Origin: Vibrio jasicida CAIM 1864 = LMG 25398
GTDB taxonomy: Bacteria; Pseudomonadota; Gammaproteobacteria; Enterobacterales; Vibrionaceae
Direction of reading: 5' to 3'
NCBI RefSeq assembly: GCF_000400365.1
Contig: NZ_BAOG01000090.1
Coordinates: 1-64,000 of the forward strand
Length of the DNA stretch: 64,000 nt
Shown: positions 45,325-54,284 of the stretch, piece by piece
Layout of the letters: each line of letters begins with the position of its first letter
Numbering within the stretch: the first letter of the stretch is position 1
Translations under genes and position numbers: made by a program
Notes under the pieces: generated by a model
Seen by the model: only the letters and a program-made list of their open reading frames with translations
Told to the model about the DNA's origin: nothing
Database searches by the model: none

Positions 45325-46218
45325 ATGAGCAACGTGCAATATGGAATTAGCCCACTGACTTGGACCAACGATGATATGCCTGAATTAGGCGGCGATATCC
45401 CATTGGAAACGTGTCTAAGTGAAATGGCAGAAGCTGGTTTCACTGGTACAGAGCTAGGTACTAAGTACCCACGTGAGCCAGAAGTTCTAATCCCTCTACT
45501 AGAAAAACATGGCCTAGTGCTCGCTTCTGGCTGGTACAGCGGCAATCTAATGAAGCTGACTGCGGAAGAAGAAATCGCAGCGATGCAAGAGCACATCAAA
45601 TTGCTTAAGGCTGCTGGCTGTAAAGCAATGGTGTTCGGTGAAGTGAGTAACACGGTTCACGGCGACATCAACACGCCACTTTCTCAACGCGTGATCCTTA
45701 CTATGGATGAGTGGAAAACCTACTGCGCGAAGTTAACTCAAGTTGCGGAATACCTTCTAAACGAGCACGACATCAAGCTGTCTTTCCACCATCACGTCGG
45801 CACCATCTGTGAAACGGAAGATGACATCAACATCATGATGGAATTCACTGGCGAAGCGGTTTACCTGACTCTAGATACGGGTCACATCACTTACGGTGGT
45901 GGTAACCCAGTGACCATGATCAAACGTTGGGGTCACCGTATTGGTCACATGCACTTTAAAGACCTTCGCCTAGAAGTAATGAAAGCCGCGCGTGATGCAG
46001 ACAAATCATTCTTAAACGCAGTACTTGATGGCGTATTCACTGTTCCTGGTACAGGTGACGTGGATTACGACGACGTATTCGCAGCACTAAAAGAGCGCAA
46101 CTACCAAGGCTGGTTGCTGGTTGAAGCAGAGCAAGACCCAGCGAAAGCGCACCCATTGACGTACGCGACAACTGCTTACGAGAACATCACAGGCTACGCG
46201 AAGAAATACGGCCTATAA
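45325..46218 (+). CDS. iolE: Myo-inosose-2 dehydratase
   Basis: A 297-aa TIM-barrel enzyme that dehydrates 2-keto-myo-inositol to 3D-trihydroxycyclohexane-1,2-dione, the second step of inositol catabolism. IolE features include 'YGISPLTWTNDDMPELGGDIPLE' (quoted in part), 'GFTGTELGTKYP', 'FHHHVGTICET', 'LTLDTGHITYGG' and 'GHMHFKDLR' with metal-binding Glu, Asp and His residues. The start follows CGGAGAA. It leads the operon. Confidence 0.93.
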   Translation: MSNVQYGISPLTWTNDDMPELGGDIPLETCLSEMAEAGFTGTELGTKYPREPEVLIPLLEKHGLVLASGWYSGNLMKLTAEEEIAAMQEHIKLLKAAGCKAMVFGEVSNTVHGDINTPLSQRVILTMDEWKTYCAKLTQVAEYLLNEHDIKLSFHHHVGTICETEDDINIMMEFTGEAVYLTLDTGHITYGGGNPVTMIKRWGHRIGHMHFKDLRLEVMKAARDADKSFLNAVLDGVFTVPGTGDVDYDDVFAALKERNYQGWLLVEAEQDPAKAHPLTYATTAYENITGYAKKYGL

Positions 46219-46233
46219 GAGCACAAGCAAGGA

Positions 46234-46253
46234 AGGGGAGATTCGTCTCCCCT
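46234..46253 (+). repeat. UUCG hairpin between iolE and iolD
   Basis: AGGGGAGA (46234-46241), TTCG loop, TCTCCCCT (46246-46253). It is perfect, with no T-run; probably an mRNA stability or processing element. Confidence 0.65.
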
Positions 46254-46311
46254 GTATCAAGCCGCGGAGACAACGTGGCTACAAAAATGATTGATACTAC
46301 CGGGGAAGACA

Positions 46312-48183
46312 ATGAAAACTGTACGCCTAACTGTTGCAGAAGCGCTAGCTCAGTACCTAGCCGCACAAATGATTGAAATTGATGGTAAAAAAGAACAGCT
46401 GTTTGGTGCAGCGTTTGCCATCTTTGGTCACGGTAACGTGACGTGTTTTGGCCAACAGCTAAAAAACATCGAAGACAAAATTCCGACTTGGCGTGGTCAA
46501 AATGAGCAGTCGATGGCAACAGCGGCAATCGCGTATGCCAAAGCGAACTTACGTCGTCGCATCGGCATCGCGACCAGTTCAATTGGTCCGGGTGCAACCA
46601 ATATGGTTACCGCAGCAGGTATCGCGCACACAAACCGTTTACCAGTGCTTTTGATTTCTGGTGATGCTTACGTCAGTCGTCTGCCAGATCCTGTGCTTCA
46701 ACAGCCAGAGAATTTCTACGATCCTTCTATCACTTGTAACGATGCGTTCAAACCGCTAACACGTTACTGGGATCGCATTATCTCGCCAACGCAATTGATG
46801 CACTCATTGCCTCAGGCAATTGACACTATGCTTGACCCAGAAACCTGTGGTCCAGCGTTTATCGGCTTACCACAAGATATTCAGGGCGTGGCTTACGATT
46901 TCCCTGAAGTCTTCTTCCAAGAAAAAGTACACCGCATTCGTCGTCCAGAGCCAGAAGTGGCAGATCTAGAAGATGCAAAAGCGGCGTTGCTTAGCGCGAA
47001 ACAACCTTTGGTTATCTCTGGCGGTGGCGTGCATTACTCACTAGCAACGGACGAGTTGGCTGCCTTTGCGAAAAAACACAACATCCCTGTGGTTGAGACC
47101 ATTGCTGGTCGCGCCACGATGCTGCAAGACAATCCTCTAAACGCAGGTCCAATCGGCGTGACAGGCTCAGACTCTGCAAACTACATGGCAGAGCATGCGG
47201 ATGTGGTGTTGGCGGTGGGTACTCGCTTACAAGACTTCACGACAGGCTCTTGGTCGGTGTTCAAGAACCCAGATATGAAGCTGGTTACCATCAATACCGC
47301 ACGCTTTGATGCCATTAAACATCGCGCTATTCCAGTTAAAGCAGACGCAAAACGTGGCTTAGTTGAGCTGTCTAACCTACTGGGTGATTTCCGTAGCAGT
47401 GACGAATGGGCGGCAACGGCGAAAGTGCAAGCGGATGAATGGAAGGCCGTGGTGCATCGCCGTACTCATCCTCAACCAGGCGACCTACTCGACGGTACGT
47501 CTTCTTATGCAGAAGTGATTGGCAAGCTCAACAAATCTATGCAGCCGGGCGACACCGTACTTACGGCAGCGGGTGGCTTACCAGCAGAGCTCGCGATGAA
47601 CTGGCAGAACTACCAAATTGGTAAGTTCGACATTGAATTCGGCTTCTCTTGCATGGGTTATGAAATCGCAGGTGGTTGGGGCGCGAAAGTCGCGAACCCA
47701 GATAACGATGTGGTTGTGCTCGTCGGTGATGGTTCTTACCTGATTCAAAACTCAGACATCTACTCGTCAGTTCTGACGGGTCACAAGATGATTGTCGTGG
47801 TATGCGATAACGGTGGTTTCGCGGTGATCAACAAGCTGCAAAACAATACGGGTAACGAGTCGTTCAATAACCTATTGGAAGACTGTCGCCGTCCTGATGG
47901 TGAGGTAGCTCGCGTGGACTTTGCTAAGCATGCCGAAGCGCAAGGCGCAATCAGTGAGAAGCTGACCTCAATCGACCAGTTTGATGACGCATTCCAACGT
48001 GCCAAAGAAGCCGACCGTACTTACGTGATTGTGGTTGACATCGACCCAGTATCGCCAATGGCTTGGTCTAAGTGTGATTGCTGGTGGGAAGTGGGACTTC
48101 CTCAAGTGACACGCAATGACGACACCGCTGAGAAAGTGGCGGCATGGGAAGAAGGCAGAGCAGCGCAACGCGCCGGCGTTTAA
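46312..48183 (+). CDS. iolD: 3D-trihydroxycyclohexane-1,2-dione acylhydrolase
   Basis: A 623-aa thiamine-diphosphate enzyme that opens the inositol-derived diketone ring to 5-deoxy-glucuronate. The fold is that of acetolactate synthases: PYR domain with 'WRGQNEQSMATAAIAYAK' (catalytic Glu), central domain, and PP domain with 'VVLVGDGSYLIQNSDIYSSVL' then 'NGGFAVINKLQNNTGNESFNN' (in part), giving the GDG...NN cofactor motif. The ATG at 46312 has GGGGAAG six bases upstream; 46291 is rejected. The 93-bp gap from iolE contains a hairpin. Confidence 0.93.
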   Translation: MKTVRLTVAEALAQYLAAQMIEIDGKKEQLFGAAFAIFGHGNVTCFGQQLKNIEDKIPTWRGQNEQSMATAAIAYAKANLRRRIGIATSSIGPGATNMVTAAGIAHTNRLPVLLISGDAYVSRLPDPVLQQPENFYDPSITCNDAFKPLTRYWDRIISPTQLMHSLPQAIDTMLDPETCGPAFIGLPQDIQGVAYDFPEVFFQEKVHRIRRPEPEVADLEDAKAALLSAKQPLVISGGGVHYSLATDELAAFAKKHNIPVVETIAGRATMLQDNPLNAGPIGVTGSDSANYMAEHADVVLAVGTRLQDFTTGSWSVFKNPDMKLVTINTARFDAIKHRAIPVKADAKRGLVELSNLLGDFRSSDEWAATAKVQADEWKAVVHRRTHPQPGDLLDGTSSYAEVIGKLNKSMQPGDTVLTAAGGLPAELAMNWQNYQIGKFDIEFGFSCMGYEIAGGWGAKVANPDNDVVVLVGDGSYLIQNSDIYSSVLTGHKMIVVVCDNGGFAVINKLQNNTGNESFNNLLEDCRRPDGEVARVDFAKHAEAQGAISEKLTSIDQFDDAFQRAKEADRTYVIVVDIDPVSPMAWSKCDCWWEVGLPQVTRNDDTAEKVAAWEEGRAAQRAGV

Positions 48184-48246
48184 GCCCAAACCGATTTATG
48201 TATCAAAACATCCAGCTTTAAAACAGATTTCAACAATTCGATTTAT

Positions 48247-48266
48247 AGGCTCTTAAGCAAGAGCCT
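48247..48266 (+). repeat. Hairpin between iolD and the oxidoreductase gene
   Basis: AGGCTCTT (48247-48254) and AAGAGCCT (48259-48266) form a perfect 8-bp stem with loop AAGC. It is 15 bp upstream of the next start codon, adjacent to the AAGGAG ribosome site. Confidence 0.6.
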
Positions 48267-48281
48267 GTCAAGGAGTCAAAC

Positions 48282-49457
48282 ATGTTTAATGAAGAACGTC
48301 ATTTTGAGCAACCAATCCGTTGGGCAATGGTCGGCGGTGGTCGTGGCAGTCAGATCGGTTACTCGCACCGTAATGCGGCGCAGCGTGATGGTTTGTTCAA
48401 ATTGGTAGCTGGTGCATTCGATTTGGATGCGGATCGTTGTCGTGATTTCGGTGAGAACTTAGGTCTAGATGGCGACCGTTGCTACGCAAATTACAAAGAA
48501 ATGTTTGAGAAGGAAGCGCAACGCGAAGATGGCATTCAAGCTGTTTCAGTCGCAACGCCAAACTCAACGCACTACGAAATTTGTAAAGCAGCACTGGAAG
48601 CCAACTTGCACGTCGTGTGTGAAAAACCAATCACCTTCACGACGGAAGAAGCAGAAGAACTCAAACAGATCGCAGCAGAGCGCAATCGCGTGATTGGCGT
48701 GATGTACGGTTACAGCGGTTTCCCAATGGTTCAGCAAGCGCGTGAAATGGTGAAACGTGGTGATCTGGGTGAGATTCGTGTTGTGAACATGCAGTTTGCT
48801 CATGGCTTCCACAACGAAGAGTACGAGAAAAACGATCCAGGTTTGAAATGGCGCGTCAGCCCAGAAGTCTCAGGTCCAACTTATGTTCTAGGCGATGTAG
48901 GTACGCACGCTTTCTACCTGTGTGAAGTGATGACAGGTCTTGAAATCGACCGCCTGTCTTGCATGCGTCAAAGCTTCATCCAGTCACGTGCTCCGCTCGA
49001 AGATAACGCTCACATCATGATGCAATTCAAAGATGGTGCGGTCGGTACGCTTTGGGCATCTGCAGTGAATGCAGGTTCGATGCACCAACAAAAAATCCGC
49101 ATCGTCGGTTCGAAAGCGTCCATCGAATGGTGGGATGAGCAACCAAACCAACTTCGTTTTGAAGTGCAAGGTGAAGCTCCACGCATTCTAGAGCGCGGTA
49201 TGGGCTACCTATACCAAGATGCTCCGGGTGTGGCTTCCAACCGTGTTGGTGGTGGCCATGCAGAAGGTTACTTTGAATCATGGGCGAACTTGTACCACCG
49301 TTTCGCGTTGGCGTTCGATGCGGCGGACCGTGATGACCAGCAAGCGCTGTCTGAAATTTGGTTCCCGGGTATCGACGCTGGCATCGAAGGCGTACGCCTA
49401 TGCGAGAAGTGTGTGGAATCTGCAGACCAGAACGCCGCTTGGGTTGAATACAAATAA
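48282..49457 (+). CDS. Gfo/Idh/MocA-family oxidoreductase (inositol cluster)
   Basis: A 391-aa NAD(P)-dependent dehydrogenase. The N-terminal Rossmann domain opens 'IRWAMVGGGRGSQIGYSHRNAA', followed by 'VVCEKPITFTTEEAEELK' with the EKP motif. The C-terminal domain has 'GDVGTHAFYLCEVMTG', carrying the catalytic Asp/His pair. It lies inside the iol operon and could act on scyllo-inositol, another inositol isomer or an inositol derivative. It is longer than IolG (328 aa, at 54285), so the two are not simple duplicates. The IolW/IolX or MocA role is not resolvable here. Confidence 0.85.
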   Translation: MFNEERHFEQPIRWAMVGGGRGSQIGYSHRNAAQRDGLFKLVAGAFDLDADRCRDFGENLGLDGDRCYANYKEMFEKEAQREDGIQAVSVATPNSTHYEICKAALEANLHVVCEKPITFTTEEAEELKQIAAERNRVIGVMYGYSGFPMVQQAREMVKRGDLGEIRVVNMQFAHGFHNEEYEKNDPGLKWRVSPEVSGPTYVLGDVGTHAFYLCEVMTGLEIDRLSCMRQSFIQSRAPLEDNAHIMMQFKDGAVGTLWASAVNAGSMHQQKIRIVGSKASIEWWDEQPNQLRFEVQGEAPRILERGMGYLYQDAPGVASNRVGGGHAEGYFESWANLYHRFALAFDAADRDDQQALSEIWFPGIDAGIEGVRLCEKCVESADQNAAWVEYK

Positions 49458-49469
49458 TAGGAACAGACG

Positions 49470-50456
49470 ATGACAAACATTGCACTTGAAATAAATCGAC
49501 CATTGGATGCCATCGTTTTAGGACGTGCGGGCGTAGATCTCTACGCTCGCGAAGCTAAAACCGACATGGCGGACATCTCCGGCTTCAACAAATTCGTTGG
49601 CGGCTCAGCAGCAAACATTGCGGTGGGCATTGCCAAGTTAGGCGGTAAGGTCGGCTTTATTGGCTGCGTGGCTGACGATGCATTCGGTGGTTACGTCAAA
49701 GGTTACATGACGGAGCAAGGCATCAACCTTGATGGTATGAGAACCGATGATTCTGGTTCGCGCACTTCGGTGGCATTCACTGAGATGAAGCCAAAAGATT
49801 GCACCGTGCTTATCTACCGTAACAACGCATCGGATTTGACCATCAAACCAGAAGAGATCGACCCAACTTACATCGCTAGCTCAAAAGTCTTGGTAGTCAC
49901 GGGTACGGCCTTGTCGGAAAGCCCAAGCCGTGAAGCCACTTTGATTGCGATGCAGCATGCCCGCCGCAGCAATACCTTAGTGGTGCTGGATGTCGATTAC
50001 CGTCCTTACTCTTGGCGTACGGATACCGATGCTTCGATTTACTACGGCATTGCCGCGGGTCTTTCAGACATCGTTATTGGTAATCGTGAAGAGTTCGACA
50101 TGATGGAAACCGTCATTGCACCGGGTAACACCGATGATGACCAAACGGCGGCTCGATTCCTCACGGAGAACACGCAAGTGGTGGTGGTGAAAGCCGGTGA
50201 GCATGGTTCGAAAGTGTACGACCGTACGGGGCATAAGTTCGAGCAAGGCATTTTCCGAGTGGAAGCCAATAAGCCATTTGGTTCTGGTGACTCATTCGCC
50301 GGCGGTCTGATTTGGACGCTAGTTACTGGCGGTTCGCTAGAAGAGGGCGTACGCAACGGCACGGCTGCAGCGGCGATTAATGTCAGCGGTCACAGCTGCA
50401 CAGAAGCCATGCCAACCAAGGAACAATTATTCGATTTTATTGAGACGCGAAGTTAA
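49470..50456 (+). CDS. iolC: 5-dehydro-2-deoxygluconokinase
   Basis: A 328-aa PfkB/ribokinase-family enzyme that phosphorylates 2-deoxy-5-keto-gluconate. Motifs are 'FVGGSAANIAVGIAKLGGKVGFIGCVADDAFG' (in part, N-terminal PfkB signature), 'VVLDVDYRPYSW' and the C-terminal 'NKPFGSGDSFAGGLIW' with the catalytic Asp. It starts 12 bp after the oxidoreductase gene. The 180-bp gap after it, unusually long for this operon, contains a structured element. Confidence 0.92.
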   Translation: MTNIALEINRPLDAIVLGRAGVDLYAREAKTDMADISGFNKFVGGSAANIAVGIAKLGGKVGFIGCVADDAFGGYVKGYMTEQGINLDGMRTDDSGSRTSVAFTEMKPKDCTVLIYRNNASDLTIKPEEIDPTYIASSKVLVVTGTALSESPSREATLIAMQHARRSNTLVVLDVDYRPYSWRTDTDASIYYGIAAGLSDIVIGNREEFDMMETVIAPGNTDDDQTAARFLTENTQVVVVKAGEHGSKVYDRTGHKFEQGIFRVEANKPFGSGDSFAGGLIWTLVTGGSLEEGVRNGTAAAAINVSGHSCTEAMPTKEQLFDFIETRS

Positions 50457-50464
50457 GCACGGTT

Positions 50465-50572
50465 TGGTGCTTTCGGGCACCACATTGCTGCGCGTTTGGT
50501 CTCCCGGGCCGGTATGTCACTTGAGGGTAACCAAACAGTGCTCGTACACACCATCGTGGCCCGGCTTTTTTG
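50465..50572 (+). ncRNA. Structured iolC-iolB intercistronic element with terminator
   Basis: Several pairings can be read: TGGTGC (50465-50470) with GCACCA (50477-50482); GTTTGGT (50494-50500) with ACCAAAC (50530-50536); and CCGGGCC (50504-50510) with GGCCCGG (50558-50564), directly followed by CTTTTTT. The last stem plus T-run looks like an intrinsic terminator inside the operon. It could be an attenuator, or the 3' end of an RNA processed from iolC mRNA. Whether a separate RNA exists is unknown. Confidence 0.45.
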
Positions 50573-50636
50573 TTAAGCCACTTTCAGAAGGATAGGACAG
50601 TCTCGTTATCAAACGAACTGTGAGGAGAAAAGAAAA

Positions 50637-51506
50637 ATGGGAAAACACATTCCACCATTTGATAACAAGAATGAACCAATTATTGGTGCGAACGACGAAG
50701 TAACGCCGCTATGTTACTTCAACCAAGTGTTCTTGAATCAGAACGAAACTTTTGACCATGTTATCGAAGGGTATGAGTCTGTCATCGTATTGGCTGGCGG
50801 TACTTGCAGTATCACTGTGACGAAAGACGGCGAGAGCGAAACGTTCGACAACATTGGTAAGCGTAAATCAGTTTGGGACGGCAACCCAGAAGCGGTTTAC
50901 GTGCCACTTGGCTACCGCGCAACCATCCAATGTGTGAGCGACAAGGCTGACGTCATGATTGCGGGTGGTAAGTTTGAAGCGTCACTGGAGCCTTTCTGTG
51001 TCCGCGAAGAGAACGTGGACATGGTTCAGTACGGTTCAGATGACACCAAAACACACCGCAAGATCAAACACGTGCTGGGTCAATCCAACGCAGACAAACG
51101 TGGTCGCTTATTAGTGAGTGAGCTATTCACCGTTGGGGCAGGCGGTTGGTCTGGCTTCCCTCCACACAAGCACGATGAAGATCGTGTTAAGCCTGACGGC
51201 AGCAAAGAAACCCTTTACGAAGAAGTGTATCAATTCCGCTTCAACCCAGATTTTGGCTTTGGTGCGCAGTTCCTATACGAGCACGAAGACGACTTTGGTC
51301 CGGTTTACCACGTGCGCACGGGCTCAGTGATTGCCATCGACAAAGGCTATCACCCAAGTGTGGCTGCTCCGGGTTACGAAATGTATTACTTCACCATCAT
51401 TGTTGGCAAAACAGAGAAATCTTTGATTCAGCACTTCGATCCGCACCATGAATACCAAGTGGAAACGATCCCTGGCATCAAAGACATGATCGCGAAATTT
51501 AAGTAG
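50637..51506 (+). CDS. iolB: 5-deoxy-glucuronate isomerase
   Basis: A 289-aa double-cupin enzyme that isomerises 5-deoxy-glucuronate to 2-deoxy-5-keto-gluconate. Family features are the mid-protein metal site 'WSGFPPHKHDEDRVKPDGSKETLYEEVYQFRFNP' (in part), 'YHVRTGSVIAIDKGYHPSVAAPGYEMYY' and 'HFDPHHEY'. The start has TGAGGAG about eight bases upstream. It is separated from iolC by a structured gap and followed 10 bp later by the aldolase gene. Confidence 0.92.
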   Translation: MGKHIPPFDNKNEPIIGANDEVTPLCYFNQVFLNQNETFDHVIEGYESVIVLAGGTCSITVTKDGESETFDNIGKRKSVWDGNPEAVYVPLGYRATIQCVSDKADVMIAGGKFEASLEPFCVREENVDMVQYGSDDTKTHRKIKHVLGQSNADKRGRLLVSELFTVGAGGWSGFPPHKHDEDRVKPDGSKETLYEEVYQFRFNPDFGFGAQFLYEHEDDFGPVYHVRTGSVIAIDKGYHPSVAAPGYEMYYFTIIVGKTEKSLIQHFDPHHEYQVETIPGIKDMIAKFK

Positions 51507-51516
51507 GGGAATCATC

Positions 51517-52344
51517 ATGTTGGTAAATTTGAATGACCTATTGCCGGAGGCTGCGGCGTCTAACTACGCTGTCCCTTGCTTTAATGTGTTCGGCTTTGAA
51601 GATGCACGTGCTGTTGTTGAAGCGGCAGAGCAAGTGAACAAACCTGTAATTTTAGCCTGCAACAAAGACGTAGTGGATTTTTATGGCGTAGAAACCGCTG
51701 CGGCGATGTTCCTAAATCTAGCGCACAAGAGCACAGTGCCTGTTGTGCTTCACCTTGACCACACTTACGAAGAAGACATCGTCTTTCGTGCGCTTAAAGC
51801 TGGGTTTAGTTCCGTGATGTTTGATGGCTCGCAACTGACGTTGGACGAGAACATTGCTCGCACCAAGAAAGTCGTGGAAGTGGCGCATGCGTTAGGAGCA
51901 TCGGTAGAGGGTGAAATTGGTTCGGTGCCTTACGAAGAAGGTCGCGACCACATAAAATCTATCTACACAGAACCGGAAGACGCGGCGCGCTTTGCAGAAG
52001 AGAGTGGCGTTGATTGTGTCGCAATTTCTGTCGGCAACGTTCACCGCTTAACCGAGCCAACTTGTACTATCGATTTTGGTCGTCTAGACCGTATCGCAAA
52101 TGCTGTGGCTGTGCCGTTGGTGATTCATGGTTCGAGTGGTATCCGCGATGAAGACATGCTCAAGCTCAAGCAAAGCCGCGTGTCCAAGTTCAATATTGGC
52201 ACCTGTTTGCGTCAGGCTCTGGGCCATAATCTTCGCGATTACATGAATCAGGAACCACAAAAGTTTGACCGTATTTACTTCATGCAAAAGGCGATGCCTT
52301 ATGTGAAAGAAGAAGCGGTACGAAACTTTGAATTATTATCTTAA
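51517..52344 (+). CDS. iolJ: Class II aldolase, IolJ-type
   Basis: A 275-aa class II fructose-bisphosphate-aldolase-family enzyme. In this cluster it probably cleaves 6-phospho-2-deoxy-5-keto-gluconate to dihydroxyacetone phosphate and malonate semialdehyde. Zn ligands are in 'VVLHLDHTYEEDIVFRALKAG' (in part), 'GASVEGEIGSVPYEEG' and 'LVIHGSSGI', and the phosphate-binding 'FNIGTCLRQAL' is present. It starts 10 bp after iolB. The IolJ name rests on context, since sequence alone cannot exclude another ketose-bisphosphate substrate. Confidence 0.83.
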   Translation: MLVNLNDLLPEAAASNYAVPCFNVFGFEDARAVVEAAEQVNKPVILACNKDVVDFYGVETAAAMFLNLAHKSTVPVVLHLDHTYEEDIVFRALKAGFSSVMFDGSQLTLDENIARTKKVVEVAHALGASVEGEIGSVPYEEGRDHIKSIYTEPEDAARFAEESGVDCVAISVGNVHRLTEPTCTIDFGRLDRIANAVAVPLVIHGSSGIRDEDMLKLKQSRVSKFNIGTCLRQALGHNLRDYMNQEPQKFDRIYFMQKAMPYVKEEAVRNFELLS

Positions 52345-52350
52345 AATAGC

Positions 52351-52376
52351 GGCCCCTTTTGTTACTATAAGGGGCC
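52351..52376 (+). repeat. Hairpin between the aldolase and iolR genes
   Basis: GGCCCCTT (52351-52358) and AAGGGGCC (52369-52376) form a perfect 8-bp GC-rich stem. The following sequence is TCTATCTCC, a poor T-run; partial termination is possible. Confidence 0.6.
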
Positions 52377-52416
52377 TCTATCTCCAAGCGTTCATTGATA
52401 GGAGAGCAGTATAACT

Positions 52417-53250
52417 ATGGATGTTGAAGTGAAAGCACCTGCAGATTTAGACACACTAAAAGAGTTAATCGCAAAGCGTTACGACAGTTTGAGCGGGCGT
52501 TTGCAGCAAGTCGCGGATTTCGTAACCGACCAGCCGATGCTGGTGGCGGTAGAAACCATGGCGACCATTGCCAAGCAAGCTAACGTCCCCCTGTCGACCT
52601 TAAGCCGATTCTCTAATGCGATGGGCTTTGATGGCTTCACTTCTATGCAAGTACTGTTTCGCGATCAATATTTGAATCGCCCGAGAGATTATAAAGAGCG
52701 CGTTCGTAAAGCTCGTGAGATGGAGGACGTCCCGCATGACTCGCCTCAAGCCATTTTCCAAGATTTCGGACACGCGAACATTGAAGCACTAGAACAGCTT
52801 CAAATGTCGGTCTCTCCTCAAAAGCTGGAACGTGCAGTGGCTCTGATGGATGGTGCAGAAACCATCTACATTCAAGGTACTCGCCGCGCTTACCCAGTGG
52901 CTTTCTATCTTTGGTACGCCCTCATGAAATCTGACAAGAGTGTCGTGCTCTTGGATGATCACGGTGGCATGTTGTCTCCGTTAACTCGACGAATGAACGA
53001 TAAAGACGTTCTGTTTGCTATCACCTTCAATCCATACGCGGAAGAAACCAGCCAACTGATTGATGATGCTTGCAAAAAGAACGTGCCGATTGTCTGCATT
53101 ACTGACAACCAAATGACGCCTCATGGCAGCAAAATGGATGTCTGTTTTGAAGTGCAAGAAGGCGAATTGATGGGCTTCCGTTCGCTCAGCAGCTCCATGT
53201 ATTTGGCGCAGGCGATTGCGGTGAGTCTGATTTGTCGAGAAGTGAAGTAA
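52417..53250 (+). CDS. iolR: MurR/RpiR-family regulator, probable IolR
   Basis: A 277-aa repressor-type regulator. The N-terminal HTH_6 domain (about 10-85) has 'GRLQQVADFVTDQP...VETMATIAKQANVPLSTLSRFSNAMGFDGF' (shown in part). The C-terminal SIS sugar-isomerase domain (about 125-265) has 'IYIQGTRRAYPVAFYLWYAL' and 'LFAITFNPYAEETSQLIDDA'. RpiR-type IolR repressors of inositol genes are known from Salmonella and Sinorhizobium. It sits within the operon, so autoregulation through the palindromes at 44927-45200 is likely. Confidence 0.88.
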   Translation: MDVEVKAPADLDTLKELIAKRYDSLSGRLQQVADFVTDQPMLVAVETMATIAKQANVPLSTLSRFSNAMGFDGFTSMQVLFRDQYLNRPRDYKERVRKAREMEDVPHDSPQAIFQDFGHANIEALEQLQMSVSPQKLERAVALMDGAETIYIQGTRRAYPVAFYLWYALMKSDKSVVLLDDHGGMLSPLTRRMNDKDVLFAITFNPYAEETSQLIDDACKKNVPIVCITDNQMTPHGSKMDVCFEVQEGELMGFRSLSSSMYLAQAIAVSLICREVK

Positions 53251-53435
53251 TTTCATCGCTCAGTAATCTCGAATAGGGACGCGATCCTGCGAGCGAATAA
53301 GCAGTAAAGCGCGCAGATTTTTCCATACCTTTGTCCACTGATTAGGTGCAACTTAGCGGTTGTGCTGCGGGTTTGCTCGAGCTGAATTCGGCTTATGTCC
53401 TGCAATGTACAGGGCAATGAGAAGAGGTAAATCTG

Positions 53436-54263
53436 ATGCGTTTTGCTCTACATGGCATGTGCTCTCTGCACAGCAATATCCTATCTGATGTCCGACTTGC
53501 CAAAGAAACTGGCTACCAAGGACTCGAAATCCACACCGAAAAACTCTGGCGTTATATTCAAGCTGGCTTCACTGCTGAACAACTCAAACAGCGCATGGAT
53601 GAGTTTGGCATTGTCCCAACAGCGATCGACATCATTGGCGCAGTTGAAGTGACAGATAAAGCCGGCCAACGTCAATTGTTCCAAGATTCAGAGACGTTGT
53701 GCCGTTTTGCGCAAGCCGTGGGTGCACCTACCATCCAGCTCAATGCTTTTGAGGCATTAAATGGCTTAACCAAAGAGCAAAACATCGAACTCACGGCACA
53801 GAACATTCGCCAGATTACCGACATTGGTAAGAGCTATGGCATCCGTTTCCAATATGAAGGCGCGGCTTGGACTCCAATCGCCAAGTTGGAAGATTACTTC
53901 CGCCTGTACGACGCCGTCGGCCGCGACAACTTTGGTTTTGTTCTGGATACATGGCACTTATGGGCATGTCGCGGGGCAACGTTGGAGCAAGTGGCAAATA
54001 TCGATGCCGAGCTGATTTACAACGTGCACTTGTCTGACGGTAAGCGTCCTGCTCCGGGCGAGGCTTGGCCCGATGAGCGCGCTCTACGTGGTTACTTGTT
54101 AGGGCAAGGTGAGGTGCCATTAAAAGAATGGGTCGATGCGATTCGCCAAACAGGTTACGACGGCTTCTATTCTGGTGAATTCCTCAATGACCAACTGTGG
54201 GAAGGGGATTACTACGACATAGCCACAGATATGTTGGCGGGCATGAAGCGTCAATTCGATTAA
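53436..54263 (+). CDS. iolI: TIM-barrel sugar isomerase, probable IolI
   Basis: A 275-aa AP-endonuclease-2-type TIM barrel. Visible motifs are 'GYQGLEIHTEKLW', 'YEGAAWTPI', 'DNFGFVLDTWHLWACRG', 'YNVHLSDGKRPAPGEAWPD' and 'YDGFYSGEFLN', the metal-site pattern of IolI/IolE relatives. The start at 53436 has GAAGAGG upstream. A role as 2-keto-myo-inositol isomerase (IolI) is inferred from the cluster, where iolG follows 21 bp later. The 185-bp gap before it may hold its own promoter. Confidence 0.72.
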   Translation: MRFALHGMCSLHSNILSDVRLAKETGYQGLEIHTEKLWRYIQAGFTAEQLKQRMDEFGIVPTAIDIIGAVEVTDKAGQRQLFQDSETLCRFAQAVGAPTIQLNAFEALNGLTKEQNIELTAQNIRQITDIGKSYGIRFQYEGAAWTPIAKLEDYFRLYDAVGRDNFGFVLDTWHLWACRGATLEQVANIDAELIYNVHLSDGKRPAPGEAWPDERALRGYLLGQGEVPLKEWVDAIRQTGYDGFYSGEFLNDQLWEGDYYDIATDMLAGMKRQFD

Positions 54264-54284
54264 GCGACACAGAAGGGAATTACT

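Noticed and set aside
45276-45653. A minus-strand 125-codon frame over the iolE start and promoter
   Set aside because: It overlaps the conserved iolE coding start and its translation has no recognisable content.
46291-46311. Upstream in-frame start for iolD
   Set aside because: The later ATG at 46312 has a good ribosome site and gives the family N-terminus.
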